In this document: positions 1-10,284 of the stretch, piece after piece
How positions within the stretch are numbered: position 1 is the stretch's first letter
Layout: each line of letters begins with the position of its first letter
Position numbers and translations under genes: made by a program
The notes under the pieces: model-generated
Seen by the model: only the letters and a program-made list of their open reading frames with translations
Told to the model about the DNA's origin: nothing
Database searches by the model: none
NCBI RefSeq assembly: GCF_046546515.1
Contig: NZ_JBKHKJ010000010.1
Coordinates: 87,372 to 151,371 of the forward strand
DNA from: Parasediminibacterium sp046546515
GTDB taxonomy: Bacteria; Bacteroidota; Bacteroidia; Chitinophagales; Chitinophagaceae
Length of the DNA: 64,000 nt
Direction of reading: 5' to 3'

Positions 1-2219
1 TCTGTAAAATTATAAGCATTGCCATCAATTCCATTGGTGTCTTTTGCAGCCACATAACCTATAGATTGGAAGTTTCCATCATCTGCAGAACGCTGTACTT
101 CAAACCCTGCATTGCTTATCTCATTAGCAGTACTCCAATTTAATAGCACTCGGCCGTTTTTAAATTTAGCATCAAAGCTTACAAAACTAATCGGCAAAAT
201 ATTTGTGCAATAGTTAATGGTTATTACAGGCCGCCTTTCATTAGTAGTTGTTAATATACCGGATACTACTGTTTTTCCACTGGTAGAGGTGCTTCTAAAC
301 CCATAAGCCGCATTGGGATAATTGTTAGTATTGTACAATGGCTGTGTACTAGGATGGTCATAAATCCAATTGATGTCTAGCCCGCCAGCAATATTACCGC
401 TTTGGAAGTACTCCACATACACACTCAAATTTTTGCCTGTGTAGGTGAAAGGGGTTTGAAAAACCAACTCTTTCCATCCGCCAGCATTGCCAATCACATT
501 CCCTGCTTCGCCACCAAAAACCAAAGTGGCAGGGTTAATGGAAGACTCTGGCAAAATGCTACTCCAGTCAAAAGCGGATGCACCTAAGTTATCAGCTGCT
601 TCATTGCGCAAGTAAACCCTTAAGCCACTATTTACAGGCACTATATCGGTGCTTGGTGTGGTATTTGAAGACGAAGTTTGGATTGCCCTACGAAATTTTA
701 GACTTTTAATAATGGTATTTGCAGGAATACTCGTTAATAATGGCTGGGGATAAACAAAAGCTTTTCTGCTTTTTTGGTTGGCCACACTTGGTCGAGAATC
801 GCATAAACCATATACATAGCTTGCACTCACTTCACCCAACCCATTGCCATTTCCATTACTGATGACCAAAGAAGACGTACCTGCTGAACTGCCAGTACAT
901 GCTTGAAAAGTTCCTGTATAATTGGATTCATAGGCTCCAATATCTACCGTGCCAGCAATAGGCCGTGCCGCGCTTGCAAAATCCGTAGCAGTAGTATTAC
1001 TATTGTCTCCCGTATTAATACCTATGCTGTTGGCTTGCAAACGAAAATCTGCAATAGCAGGATCTGTAGATGGGTTCACAAATTTTGGGTCTTGAATAAA
1101 ACTGTGGGCACCCACCAACTCATAAGTAGCACCGCCATAAAATATATTGTAATCATATACTAGGTTGGTAGTAGCGTTGATGCCATTCATTTTTTTGCCA
1201 GGCCTCGCTACAATAATGTTGTTCATTATCCTAATGTTCTTTGCCTGCAACGCATAAATATTGCTGCTATTGATTTCTGGGCTTGCCGAGTTGAGGTAAG
1301 AAACATTGTTAAAAATATCAACGTTGTTGGTGCTGAAGGTATGGATGCCCGATCCGCCATTATTAAAGCAAATATTGTTTGCCACCAACGACCGTCCATT
1401 GTAATCTGCTTTAGGGATATCCAATATAATACCATTGCCATCGGTAATCTTACAATCATTATAAAAAGGCACATACATCCTGTTGCTATAAGAAATATTG
1501 TTCCTCACAATATTCCTGTAGGTAGTGGTATTGGTATCATAGTTGGCCGAATTTCCAAATGAAATGCCGCTAGTGCCATAAGGTGAGTACCAGCTATTAT
1601 TATAAGTAATGTTGCCTTGTACTGTAATATAATCACAATTACCAAATCCTATACCCACATTACAACAATCATGGACAATATTGTTGCTTATAACCACATG
1701 ATGGGTAATAATTGTTGATTTTTTGCTGCTTACATTTATTCCAGAGCCATTATATTTCGGGATGTAAGTGGTAGAGGTAGCAGGGCTACCCACTACTGGG
1801 CAAACTAGGGCAGCCTTTGCTGTAATTGTATCTGTAGCCAGTGAAAGGTTTACGCCCCAGCCTATTACTTCCAATCCATTTACGGTAACATAATTGGAAC
1901 CAGCACTTACACTAACAGCTGAATAAGTAGTGCTAGTAGATACAATTTTGGGCTTATGCACTGGATAATTGGTGTAAACAATTTGATGAGTTGCATTGCC
2001 TGGTCTTGGAATGGAAAAAGGTGCATAACTCCCATTCATTATAAAAACAGTATCGCCAGGGTTGGTGAGGTTGGCTGCTTTCTGAATGGTTTTAAAAGCA
2101 CGGGCCACGCTCAAACCATTATAATTGTTATTGCCTTTAGCAGAATCTATAAAATAATTGGTGGCATTTGCACCTGACCAAAGGAGTAAACCAATTACAA
2201 CCATACAATATTTTTGCAT
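1..2219 (-). CDS. Secreted parallel beta-helix protein, paralogue 1 (partial, C-terminus beyond window)
   Basis: Open frame running from ATG at 2219 to the window edge with no stop, so about 739 codons are visible. It begins with a signal peptide (MQKYCMVVIGLLLWSGANA) followed by NYYIDSAKGNNNYNGLS, the same start as the three neighbours. The first ~430 residues form a right-handed parallel beta-helix with many N-N ladder repeats and the family motif DGNGIILD. A beta-sandwich-like module follows, and then the beginning of the linker seen before the T9SS tail in the paralogues. The tail itself lies outside. A polysaccharide lyase or binding role is inferred from fold and from the CAZyme neighbourhood; no catalytic residues can be assigned. 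It is the most diverged of the four copies and lacks the leader hairpins found before copies 2 and 3. Confidence 0.85.
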   Translation of the reverse strand, partial: MQKYCMVVIGLLLWSGANATNYFIDSAKGNNNYNGLSVARAFKTIQKAANLTNPGDTVFIMNGSYAPFSIPRPGNATHQIVYTNYPVHKPKIVSTSTTYSAVSVSAGSNYVTVNGLEVIGWGVNLSLATDTITAKAALVCPVVGSPATSTTYIPKYNGSGINVSSKKSTIITHHVVISNNIVHDCCNVGIGFGNCDYITVQGNITYNNSWYSPYGTSGISFGNSANYDTNTTTYRNIVRNNISYSNRMYVPFYNDCKITDGNGIILDIPKADYNGRSLVANNICFNNGGSGIHTFSTNNVDIFNNVSYLNSASPEINSSNIYALQAKNIRIMNNIIVARPGKKMNGINATTNLVYDYNIFYGGATYELVGAHSFIQDPKFVNPSTDPAIADFRLQANSIGINTGDNSNTTATDFASAARPIAGTVDIGAYESNYTGTFQACTGSSAGTSSLVISNGNGNGLGEVSASYVYGLCDSRPSVANQKSRKAFVYPQPLLTSIPANTIIKSLKFRRAIQTSSSNTTPSTDIVPVNSGLRVYLRNEAADNLGASAFDWSSILPESSINPATLVFGGEAGNVIGNAGGWKELVFQTPFTYTGKNLSVYVEYFQSGNIAGGLDINWIYDHPSTQPLYNTNNYPNAAYGFRSTSTSGKTVVSGILTTTNERRPVITINYCTNILPISFVSFDAKFKNGRVLLNWSTANEISNAGFEVQRSADDGNFQSIGYVAAKDTNGIDGNAYNFT

Positions 2220-2305
2220 TGTATTTGTTTTTTTATGAGTAAATTATCAAACAAACTAGGAAGAATACAAGTAAATACTCCCTTTGCGGATATATGCTGA
2301 ATAAG

Positions 2306-4885
2306 CTATTTATCTTTTATGAACTTGCTTGCCACCCTGCTTCCATTGGGCAATTCTACCACCAGCAAATAAGTAGCAGCACCTAGTTTAGACAGGTCGA
2401 TGGCTATTTTATTTTGACCTGCTGCCAATTGCTTTTCAAATTTGCTAACTACCCTGCCTGTAATATCTTGGATACTAAACCTTGCTACCGTATTTTGTTC
2501 AGCTATATTGATAATAGCATATAAATTGTTGCTAACAGGATTTGGGTAGATACTTCTTAAACTAAGCGGCTTTCCCGAATTGGCAATAGAAACGATGGCC
2601 GAATAGCTGGTTTGCCCATCCTTGTCTTTTTGCTGCAAGCGGTAAAAACCTATGTCGCTTAAAGGTGCCACATCCATGAAGCTGTAATTATTAACGGAAC
2701 CATTGCCATTAACGGCCTTGGAAGCTACAAATCCAATAGTATTGAAACCAATGCCATCTGCCGACCGCTGCACATCAAACCCAGCATTGTTTATTTCGTT
2801 GGCTACTACCCAATCCAAATAGGCATTGCCTGCCTTTAATTTACCATTGAATTGCACAATGCTTACAGGCAAAGCGGATGGGCTGGTACAATAGCCGAAC
2901 GACATTACTGGCCGCCTTTCATTGCTCACCATCAAGCTATTCCCAATGGTATTTTTGCCGCTGGCACTGGTATATTTGAACGCATTGGCCATTTGTGGGT
3001 ATTTGGCAGTGTTGTAAAAAGCTTGGCTGCCGCCGTTGTCATAAAGCCAATTGATGTCAGTGGCCCCAGCAATCGTTTTCTTTTGCACGTATTCTAGAAA
3101 TACGCCAATATGCGCACCTTCATAAGCAAAAGGAGTTTTGAACGGCACCGTCCTCCATCCGCCAGTATTGCCAACAAAGGAAGCAGCATCTCCTTCATAC
3201 ACCAATATTGCAGGGTTGGCAGCACCTGGCAAAATGGTAGCCCAATCAAATGTGCCCGCTCCGAAATTGTCGCTGGCCTCGTTTCTAAGATACACCCTTA
3301 TCAAGGTGCTGTCTGGCACTACCTGTGTACTAAAAGCTGTAATAGTTGGTGATATTTGATTTGCCCGCTTGAATTGCAAACTAGAAAGGGTAGCATTAGC
3401 AGGTATATTCTTGAACAAAGTATCTGGGTAAATGATGGCCTTTCGGCTTTGCTGATTAACAGAATCGGGCTTGGTGTCAAAAGGCCCGTAATAAGTTGTG
3501 GCATTGCCTTCGCCGGTGCCGGTGCCATTGCCTATTATTTTTGCCTGCAAGCCGATATTGCAAGTATTTTGGCTTCCTGTATAATTGGTTTCATAAGCCC
3601 CGATATCCACAATGGAAGCCATAGGCCGGGCAATCGTGTCCTTATCAGTAGGTGTTGTATGAGTGTTGCTGCCATTGTTAATGGCAAAACTGCCTGGCTG
3701 CAAATGGAAATTGGCAACTTTGGGATCGGTAGAAGCATTGATAAACAAAGGGTCTTGTACAAAACTGTGCAAATCAGTAAAGTTAAATGGTTTGCCACCG
3801 TAATAAATGTTGTAATCATACGCTACGTGCGTAACCCTTTTGCCAGCAAGCACATTTTTGCCTGGCCGTGAAACAATAATGTTATTGTAGAAATTTAAGC
3901 TATCGGCATCAAATCCAAACAAGGAGCCGCCGCCATTCTGTGGGCTTGCATTGTTTAAGTAGCATATATTGTTGTAAAAGTCAACATGGCTTGTACTTAA
4001 AGCATGAATTCCTGTGCCTCCATTGTTAAAGCAAATATTGTTTGCAACTAAAATTCTGCCCTTATAGCCAGCCTGCGGAATATCGAGGATGATACCGTTG
4101 CCATCGGAAATGGTGCAGGTTCTGCGCCAAACCACATATAATCGGTTGCCATAGCACACATTGTTTCTCACAATGGTTCGGTAGGTGGTGGTGTTGTTGT
4201 CATAATTATAGGAATAGCCAAAGCCGATACCACTAGTACCATAAGGCGTGTACCAACTGTTGTTATAGCAGGTGTTTCCCTCAACGGTAATATAGTCTGT
4301 ATGCCCAAATCCGATGCCGCCTGCTGCACAATCATGCACCACATTATTGCTGATAACAATGTGGTGACAGCCTTGTGCAGATGTATCATTAGCACCCACT
4401 AAAATTCCACCTCCGTTGTATTTTGGAATAAAAACGGTAGAAGTGGCTGTATCATTTGCAACTGGGCAAACCACGGCTGCTTGTGCCGCAATGGTATCGG
4501 TTGCCAAATTCAGATTGACACCATAACCTACTACTTCCAACCCATTGATGGCAATGTAATTAGCACCTTGTCTCACTGAAATGACACCATAAGTGTTGCT
4601 TGTAGATATTACCTTAGGCTTGTGCCCTGGATAGTTTGTGTAAACGATTTGTGCCGATGCAGTTCCTGGCCTAGAGATGATAAAAGGGGAATAGCTACCA
4701 TTCATGATAAAAACAGTATCGCCTGCATTGGTCTGGTCTGCCCCTTTTTGAATGGTTTTATATGCTTTGGCAGGACTGAGGCCACTGAAATTGTTGTTGC
4801 CTTTGGCGGAATCTATATAATAATTAGTAGCGTGCGCACCAAGACAAACCACCACACAAACGATAAGCAAGCAACATTTTTGCAT
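2306..4885 (-). CDS. Secreted parallel beta-helix protein with T9SS tail, paralogue 2
   Basis: 859 aa. Signal peptide (about residues 1-19), then a parallel beta-helix (about 20-430) with DGNGIILD and repeated NN-ladder turns, a central beta-sandwich-like module of unknown family (about 435-665), a linker, and a C-terminal ~80-residue type A sorting domain (SIYPNPVSNNLYAI onward, ending in basic FIKDK). The protein is therefore expected to be exported by Sec and then secreted or surface-attached by T9SS. The fold is shared by pectate-lyase-like and chondroitinase-like enzymes, but whether it cuts or only binds glycans cannot be decided by eye. The segment 2441-2925 is almost identical to the matching part of paralogue 3, far more than the rest of the genes. 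Confidence 0.9.
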   Translation of the reverse strand: MQKCCLLIVCVVVCLGAHATNYYIDSAKGNNNFSGLSPAKAYKTIQKGADQTNAGDTVFIMNGSYSPFIISRPGTASAQIVYTNYPGHKPKVISTSNTYGVISVRQGANYIAINGLEVVGYGVNLNLATDTIAAQAAVVCPVANDTATSTVFIPKYNGGGILVGANDTSAQGCHHIVISNNVVHDCAAGGIGFGHTDYITVEGNTCYNNSWYTPYGTSGIGFGYSYNYDNNTTTYRTIVRNNVCYGNRLYVVWRRTCTISDGNGIILDIPQAGYKGRILVANNICFNNGGTGIHALSTSHVDFYNNICYLNNASPQNGGGSLFGFDADSLNFYNNIIVSRPGKNVLAGKRVTHVAYDYNIYYGGKPFNFTDLHSFVQDPLFINASTDPKVANFHLQPGSFAINNGSNTHTTPTDKDTIARPMASIVDIGAYETNYTGSQNTCNIGLQAKIIGNGTGTGEGNATTYYGPFDTKPDSVNQQSRKAIIYPDTLFKNIPANATLSSLQFKRANQISPTITAFSTQVVPDSTLIRVYLRNEASDNFGAGTFDWATILPGAANPAILVYEGDAASFVGNTGGWRTVPFKTPFAYEGAHIGVFLEYVQKKTIAGATDINWLYDNGGSQAFYNTAKYPQMANAFKYTSASGKNTIGNSLMVSNERRPVMSFGYCTSPSALPVSIVQFNGKLKAGNAYLDWVVANEINNAGFDVQRSADGIGFNTIGFVASKAVNGNGSVNNYSFMDVAPLSDIGFYRLQQKDKDGQTSYSAIVSIANSGKPLSLRSIYPNPVSNNLYAIINIAEQNTVARFSIQDITGRVVSKFEKQLAAGQNKIAIDLSKLGAATYLLVVELPNGSRVASKFIKDK

Positions 4886-4911
4886 TTTTTTTATTTACGA
4901 TTGTGATTGAA

Positions 4912-4971
4912 ATATGGCAATTATCCGCCATATAGGGACATGGAAAAATAGGTTCAGCTATGTTTCCATGT
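4912..4971 (-). promoter_or_regulatory. Paired leader hairpins between beta-helix paralogues 3 and 2
   Basis: Two inverted repeats lie between the stop of paralogue 3 and the ATG of paralogue 2. One is ATATGGC/GCCATAT at 4912-4933. The other is a longer stem, ACATGGAAA/TTTCCATGT with an inner ATAG/CTAT, at 4938-4971. Equivalent hairpins occur in the next intergenic gap with some paired changes. They could be a terminator for the upstream gene or a conserved 5' leader structure. Confidence 0.55.
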
Positions 4972-4980
4972 GTTGAATAT

Positions 4981-7560
4981 TTATTTATTTTTTACGAACT
5001 TGTTTGCTACCCTATTGCCATTAGGCAATTCAACAACAAGCAAATAAGTACCAGCACCTTGTTTAGACACATCAATGGCTATTTTATTTTGCCCTGTTGC
5101 TAATGCCTTTTCCAATTTGCTAACTACCCTGCCTGTAATATCTTGGATACTAAACCTTGCTACCGTATTTTGTCCAGCCATATTGATAATAGCATATAAA
5201 TTGTTGCTAACAGGATTTGGGTAGATACTTATTAAACTAAGCGGCTTTCCCGAATTGGCAATGGAAACGATGGCCGAATAGCTGGTTTGCCCATCCTTGT
5301 CTTTTTGCTGCAAGCGGTAAAAACCTATGTCGCTTAAAGGTGCCGCATCCATGAAGCTGTAATTATTAACGGAACCATTGCCATTAACGGCCTTGGAAGC
5401 TACAAATCCAATAGTATTGAAACCAATGCCATCTGCCGACCGCTGCACATCAAACCCAGCATTGTTTATTTCGTTGGCTACTACCCAATCCAAATAGGCA
5501 TTGCCTGCCTTTAATTTACCATTGAATTGCACAATGCTTACTGGCAAAGCGGATGGGCTTGTACAATAGCCGAACGACATTACTGGCCGCCTTTCATTGC
5601 TTACCGTCAAGCTGTTACCAATGGTATTCGTGCCACTGGCACTGGTATATTTGAAGGCATTTGCCATTTGCGGGTATTTGGTGGTAAGGTAAAAAGGCTG
5701 GCTGCCGCCATTATCGTAAAGCCAATTGATGTCTGTACCCCCCGCAATCGTTTTCTTTTGCACATAATCTAAAAAAAAGCCTATGTGTGCGCCAGAATAG
5801 CTAAAAGGTGTTTGGAAAGTGATGGCGCGCCAGCCGCCGGAATTGCCCACAAAGGCAGCAGCATCGCCTTCATAAACCAATGAGGCAGGGTTGGCGGCAC
5901 CTGGCAAAATAGTAGCCCAGTCAAATGCACCAGTACCGAAATTGTCGCTGGCCTCGTTCCTCAGGTACACCCTTATTATTGTACTGTCTGGCAGCACCTG
6001 TGTGCTAAACGCCGTATTGGTTGTCGATATTTGGTTAGCCCTCTTGAATTGCAAGCTAGTTATAGTTGCATTTGCTGGCACATTCTTGAACAACGTATCT
6101 GGGTAAATGATGGCTTTGCGGCTTTGCTGATTGATAGAATCGGGCTTAGTGTCAAAAGGTCCATAATAGGTAGTGGCACTGCCCTCGCCCGTGCCTGTGC
6201 CATTGCCTATTATTTTTGCTTGCAACCCGATATTACAAGTATTGAGGCTGCCTGTGTAATTGGTTTCGTAAGCCCCAATATCTACAATGGAAGCGATAGG
6301 CCTCGCAACGCTGTCTTTATCAATAGGTGTTGTATGCGTGATGCTGCCATTATTGATGGCAAAACTGCCGGGCTGCAAATGGAAATTGGCAACTTTGGGA
6401 TTGGTAGAAGCATTGATGAACAAAGGATCCTGTACAAAACTGTGCAAATCGGTAAGGGTAAATGCTTTTCCGCCATAATAAATATTGTAATCATAAACTA
6501 CATGCGTTGTTTTTTTCCCACCAAGCACATTCTTGCCGGGGCGGGTAACAATAATGTTATTATAAAAATTTAAACTGTCGCCTACATAGCCAAACAAAGA
6601 ACCACCCCCATTTTGCGGGCTAGCATTGTTTAAATAACATATATTATTATAAAAATCAACATGATTGGTACTTAATGCATGAATGCCCGTGCCGCCGTTA
6701 TTGTAGCAAATGTTATTGGCCACTAAAATTTTACCATTATAGCCAAGTATAGGAATATCGAGGATGATGCCATTGCCATCGGAAATGGTGCAGGTTGTGT
6801 GCCAAAGCACATACAACCTATTGCCATAGCAAACATTGTTCTTTACAATTGAACGGTAAGTAGTGGTGTTGTTGTCGTAATTGTAAGAATACCCAAACGA
6901 GATGCCGCTGGTACCATAAGGCGTGTACCAACAATTATTGTAACAAATATTGCCCACAACGGTAATATAGTCCGTATGCCCAAACGCAATGCCAACCGCA
7001 GCGCAATCATGAACGATGTTGTTGGTAATTACTATATGGTGGGTACCAGCAAGCGTTGTGTCATTATTACCTACAAGAATCCCACTACTATTGTATTTCT
7101 TTATAAAAGTGGTGGAAGTAGCGGTATCGTTGGCAACCGGACAAACTACGGCTGCCTGTGCGGCGCCAGTATCTGCGGCCAAAGAAAGGCTTACACCATA
7201 TCCAATTATTTCCAACCCATTCACAGTAATATAATTAGCGCCTGGCTTTATGGTAACCAACCCATAAGTAGTACTTGTAGATGTTAATTTAGGCTTGTGG
7301 CCTGGATAGTTTGTATAAACAATTTGTGCCGATGCATTGCCCGGACGAGAAATCATAAAAGGCGCATAACTGCCATTCATAATAAAAACAGTGTCTCCGG
7401 CATTGGTCTGGTCTGCCCCTTTCTGGATGGTTTTATAGGCTTTGGCAGGACTTGTGCCAGCAAAATTGTTGTTGCCTTTGGCAGAATCAATATAATAATT
7501 AGTAGCGTGCGCACTAACCCAAACAAGTACACAAACGATAAGCAAGCAACATTTTTGCAT
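4981..7560 (-). CDS. Secreted parallel beta-helix protein with T9SS tail, paralogue 3
   Basis: 859 aa, the closest relative of paralogue 2, sharing the same signal peptide start (MQKCCLLIVCVLVW), DGNGIILD motif, central module and type A sorting domain ending FVKNK. Domain layout: signal peptide 1-19, beta-helix ~20-430, beta-sandwich-like module ~435-665, linker, T9SS domain in the last ~80 residues. The 5' leader of this gene (7561-7656) is a near copy of that of paralogue 2, so the whole gene plus leader was duplicated. The C-terminal third (5115-5600) is nearly identical to paralogue 2 at nucleotide level, which suggests recent gene conversion. Substrate unknown; a role in plant polysaccharide breakdown is inferred from neighbours. 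Confidence 0.9.
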   Translation of the reverse strand: MQKCCLLIVCVLVWVSAHATNYYIDSAKGNNNFAGTSPAKAYKTIQKGADQTNAGDTVFIMNGSYAPFMISRPGNASAQIVYTNYPGHKPKLTSTSTTYGLVTIKPGANYITVNGLEIIGYGVSLSLAADTGAAQAAVVCPVANDTATSTTFIKKYNSSGILVGNNDTTLAGTHHIVITNNIVHDCAAVGIAFGHTDYITVVGNICYNNCWYTPYGTSGISFGYSYNYDNNTTTYRSIVKNNVCYGNRLYVLWHTTCTISDGNGIILDIPILGYNGKILVANNICYNNGGTGIHALSTNHVDFYNNICYLNNASPQNGGGSLFGYVGDSLNFYNNIIVTRPGKNVLGGKKTTHVVYDYNIYYGGKAFTLTDLHSFVQDPLFINASTNPKVANFHLQPGSFAINNGSITHTTPIDKDSVARPIASIVDIGAYETNYTGSLNTCNIGLQAKIIGNGTGTGEGSATTYYGPFDTKPDSINQQSRKAIIYPDTLFKNVPANATITSLQFKRANQISTTNTAFSTQVLPDSTIIRVYLRNEASDNFGTGAFDWATILPGAANPASLVYEGDAAAFVGNSGGWRAITFQTPFSYSGAHIGFFLDYVQKKTIAGGTDINWLYDNGGSQPFYLTTKYPQMANAFKYTSASGTNTIGNSLTVSNERRPVMSFGYCTSPSALPVSIVQFNGKLKAGNAYLDWVVANEINNAGFDVQRSADGIGFNTIGFVASKAVNGNGSVNNYSFMDAAPLSDIGFYRLQQKDKDGQTSYSAIVSIANSGKPLSLISIYPNPVSNNLYAIINMAGQNTVARFSIQDITGRVVSKLEKALATGQNKIAIDVSKQGAGTYLLVVELPNGNRVANKFVKNK

Positions 7561-7587
7561 TTTTTTTTATTTACGATTGTTATTGAA

Positions 7588-7649
7588 ATATGGCAACTGT
7601 TCGCCATATATGCACATAGAAACATAGGTTCAGCTATGTCTCTATATGT
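7588..7649 (-). promoter_or_regulatory. Paired leader hairpins between beta-helix paralogues 4 and 3
   Basis: ATATGGC/GCCATAT at 7588-7609 and an ACATAG/CTATGT stem around a gttcag loop within 7614-7649. This is the counterpart of 4912-4971; the loop is conserved while some stem positions differ in both arms, as expected for a structure kept by selection. Confidence 0.55.
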
Positions 7650-7656
7650 TGAATAT

Positions 7657-10233
7657 TTATTTATTTTTTATAAACTTGCTTGCCACCCGGTTGCCATTGG
7701 GCAATTCAACCACAAGCAAATATGTAGCAGCACCTTGTTTTGACACATCAATGGGTATTTTATTTTGCCCAGTTGTTAATGCTTTTTCCAATTTGCTTAC
7801 TATCCTGCCAGTAATATCTTGTATACTTATCCTTGCTACTGTGTTTGGCTCTGCGACATTGATAACAGCATATAATTTATTACCAACGGGATTTGGGTAA
7901 ATGCTCACCAAGCTTAGCGGCTGCAATACATTGGTAATGGAAACGATAGTAGAATAACTGGTTTTGCCATCCCTGTCTTTTTGCAGCAGGCGGTAATATC
8001 CAATGCCATTCAATGGGGCATCATCGGTAAAACTATACTCATTGCCATTGGTCCCATTTGCAGTTTCCTCAGCCACATACCCAATTGCTTGGAAGTTTTC
8101 GCCATTGGCTGAGCGCTGCACCTCAAAACCTACATTTTCGACTTCTTGGTTTACAATCCAATTAAGAAAGTTTTTCCCTGATGTTGACTTGCCAGAAAAA
8201 TTTAAAAAATTAACGGGCAAAGGAGTATAGTTGGTGCAATAGCCAAAGGATACCACAGGCCTTCTTTCATTGGCAATAGTTAAAATATTACCTATCGTAT
8301 TGCTGCCAAGAGCACTTAGGGTTTTAAAAGCATTGGCCATTCCAGGGAATTTAGTAGTGTTGTACAAAGGCTGCGTTCCGCCATTGTCATAATACCAATT
8401 GATGTCCGTGCCACCAGCCAATCGTTTCTTTTGTACATAATCTATAAAAACCCCAATGTGATTGCCCGTATACGTAAACGGCGTTTGGAAACTGAGCGTG
8501 CGCCAGCCGCCCCCATTGCCAATAAAAGCCGTAGCATCCCCTTGATACACCAAGGTAGCAGGGTTAGCCGAGCCCGGCAAAATGGTTGTCCAGTCAAAAG
8601 CACCTGTTCCCAAATTATCGGTGGCTTCGTTCCTAAGATAAACCTTTATGATACTACTGTCTGGCGCTATTTGTAAACTAGTGGTTTTATTGGTAGGTGA
8701 TATTTGGTTGGCTCTTCTAAATTGCAAACTCGTAATAATGGCATTGGCGGGGATATCTTTGAATAAAGTATCGGGGTAAACGATGGCTTTGCGGCTTTGT
8801 GGGTTTATAGAATCGGGCTTGCTATCAAATGGGCCAAATAAAGTGGTGGCGCTGCCTTCGCCCGTGCCATTGCCGTTGCCCAATATTTTTGACCGCAACC
8901 CAACATTGCAAGTATTTAGGCTGTCCTTGTAATTAGATTCATAAGCCCCTATATCCACGATGGAACCGATAGGCCTAGCATTGCCGCTAAAATCAGTAGG
9001 GTAAGTATGAGTATTGCTGCCATTATTAATTGCAAAACTGCCCGGCTTTAAATGAAAGTCGGCCACGGCAGGATCCAAAGAAGGATTTACAAACCCTGGG
9101 TCCTGAAACAAACTATGTGTATCGGTATAGGTGAAAGGATTGCCCTCATAGTAAATGTTGTAATCGTAGGTTATATGTGTGTTTCGTTTTCCGCCAATTA
9201 CATTTTTGCCAGGGCGCACCACAAAAATATTGTTGTAAACATTGATGCTGTCAGCATCATAGCTAAAAAAAGTGCCGCCTCCATTTTCAGGGGTTGCGCT
9301 GTTTAAGTAAGAAATATTGTTATAAAAATCTACATGGTTATTATTTAAAGAGTGAATTCCGGAGCCACCATTATTATAGCAAATGTTGTTTGCAACCAAA
9401 GCCCTACCATAAAAACCTGACCTAGGAACATCGAGGATGATACCGTTACCGTCAGACATGGTACAATAGAGGCGTGTAAGCACATATTGCCTATTATTGT
9501 AACAAACGTTGTTTTTTACGATTATGCGATAGTTGGTTTTATTGCTATCGGAATTATAACAATTATTAATGGCAATACCGCTGAGGCCAAAAGGTGTGTA
9601 CCAAGCATTATTATATACAATATTTCCCACCACGGTTATATAATCGGTTTGCACAAACTGAATGCCGGTTGCAGCGCAATCATGTGCCACGTTGTTGCTA
9701 ATAACAATGTGGTGGCAACCTGGCCCTGTAGTATCAAGGGAACCTACTATAATACCACTTCCATTGTATTTAGGGATAAAGTTGACGGAAGTGGCTATTT
9801 GACCAGGAACAGGGCATACTGGTGCTGTTTTTGCAATAGTTGTATCTTTAGCCAAAGAGAGCTTTACCCCATAGCCAACAACTTCCAATCCATTGATGGT
9901 AATATAATTGGCACCTTGACTTACCCTAATAAGCGCATATGTGGTGCTATCAGATACTATTTTAGGCTTATGGCCGGGATAGTTAGTATATACAATTTGT
10001 CCAGTGGCACTACCCGTTCTTGAAATATTAAAACCAGCATAGCTACCATTCATGATAAAAACGGTATCGCCGGCATTGGTTTTGTCGGCCGCTTTCTGAA
10101 CAGTTTTAAAAGCACGAGCAACACTCAGGCCGTTATAATTGTTGTTACCCTTGGCAGAATCGATATAATAATTGGTAGCGTGCGCACCAAAAAAGGCAAT
10201 CATACAAGCAATTAGGAAGCAATGTTTTTTCAT
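7657..10233 (-). CDS. Secreted parallel beta-helix protein with T9SS tail, paralogue 4
   Basis: 858 aa. Signal peptide MKKHCFLIACMIAFFGAHA, beta-helix with SDGNGIILDV, central beta-sandwich-like module, linker and type A sorting domain (SIYPNPVGNKLYAV onward, ending FIKNK). It is the first gene of the four-gene minus-strand series and more distant from paralogues 2 and 3 than those are from each other. The short gap to the transporter gene upstream (51 bp) may place it in the same transcript. The fold matches pectate-lyase-like helices; an enzymatic role is plausible but unproven from sequence. Confidence 0.9.
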   Translation of the reverse strand: MKKHCFLIACMIAFFGAHATNYYIDSAKGNNNYNGLSVARAFKTVQKAADKTNAGDTVFIMNGSYAGFNISRTGSATGQIVYTNYPGHKPKIVSDSTTYALIRVSQGANYITINGLEVVGYGVKLSLAKDTTIAKTAPVCPVPGQIATSVNFIPKYNGSGIIVGSLDTTGPGCHHIVISNNVAHDCAATGIQFVQTDYITVVGNIVYNNAWYTPFGLSGIAINNCYNSDSNKTNYRIIVKNNVCYNNRQYVLTRLYCTMSDGNGIILDVPRSGFYGRALVANNICYNNGGSGIHSLNNNHVDFYNNISYLNSATPENGGGTFFSYDADSINVYNNIFVVRPGKNVIGGKRNTHITYDYNIYYEGNPFTYTDTHSLFQDPGFVNPSLDPAVADFHLKPGSFAINNGSNTHTYPTDFSGNARPIGSIVDIGAYESNYKDSLNTCNVGLRSKILGNGNGTGEGSATTLFGPFDSKPDSINPQSRKAIVYPDTLFKDIPANAIITSLQFRRANQISPTNKTTSLQIAPDSSIIKVYLRNEATDNLGTGAFDWTTILPGSANPATLVYQGDATAFIGNGGGWRTLSFQTPFTYTGNHIGVFIDYVQKKRLAGGTDINWYYDNGGTQPLYNTTKFPGMANAFKTLSALGSNTIGNILTIANERRPVVSFGYCTNYTPLPVNFLNFSGKSTSGKNFLNWIVNQEVENVGFEVQRSANGENFQAIGYVAEETANGTNGNEYSFTDDAPLNGIGYYRLLQKDRDGKTSYSTIVSITNVLQPLSLVSIYPNPVGNKLYAVINVAEPNTVARISIQDITGRIVSKLEKALTTGQNKIPIDVSKQGAATYLLVVELPNGNRVASKFIKNK

Positions 10234-10284
10234 TTCTTTTTATGTTATATTTATAAATCCATGGCAACTACCTAGTTTATTATT

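Noticed and set aside
6031..6573. Long antisense frames within the beta-helix genes (also 9487-10023 and 3356-3871)
   Set aside because: They are opposite-strand shadows of the repetitive beta-helix coding regions.
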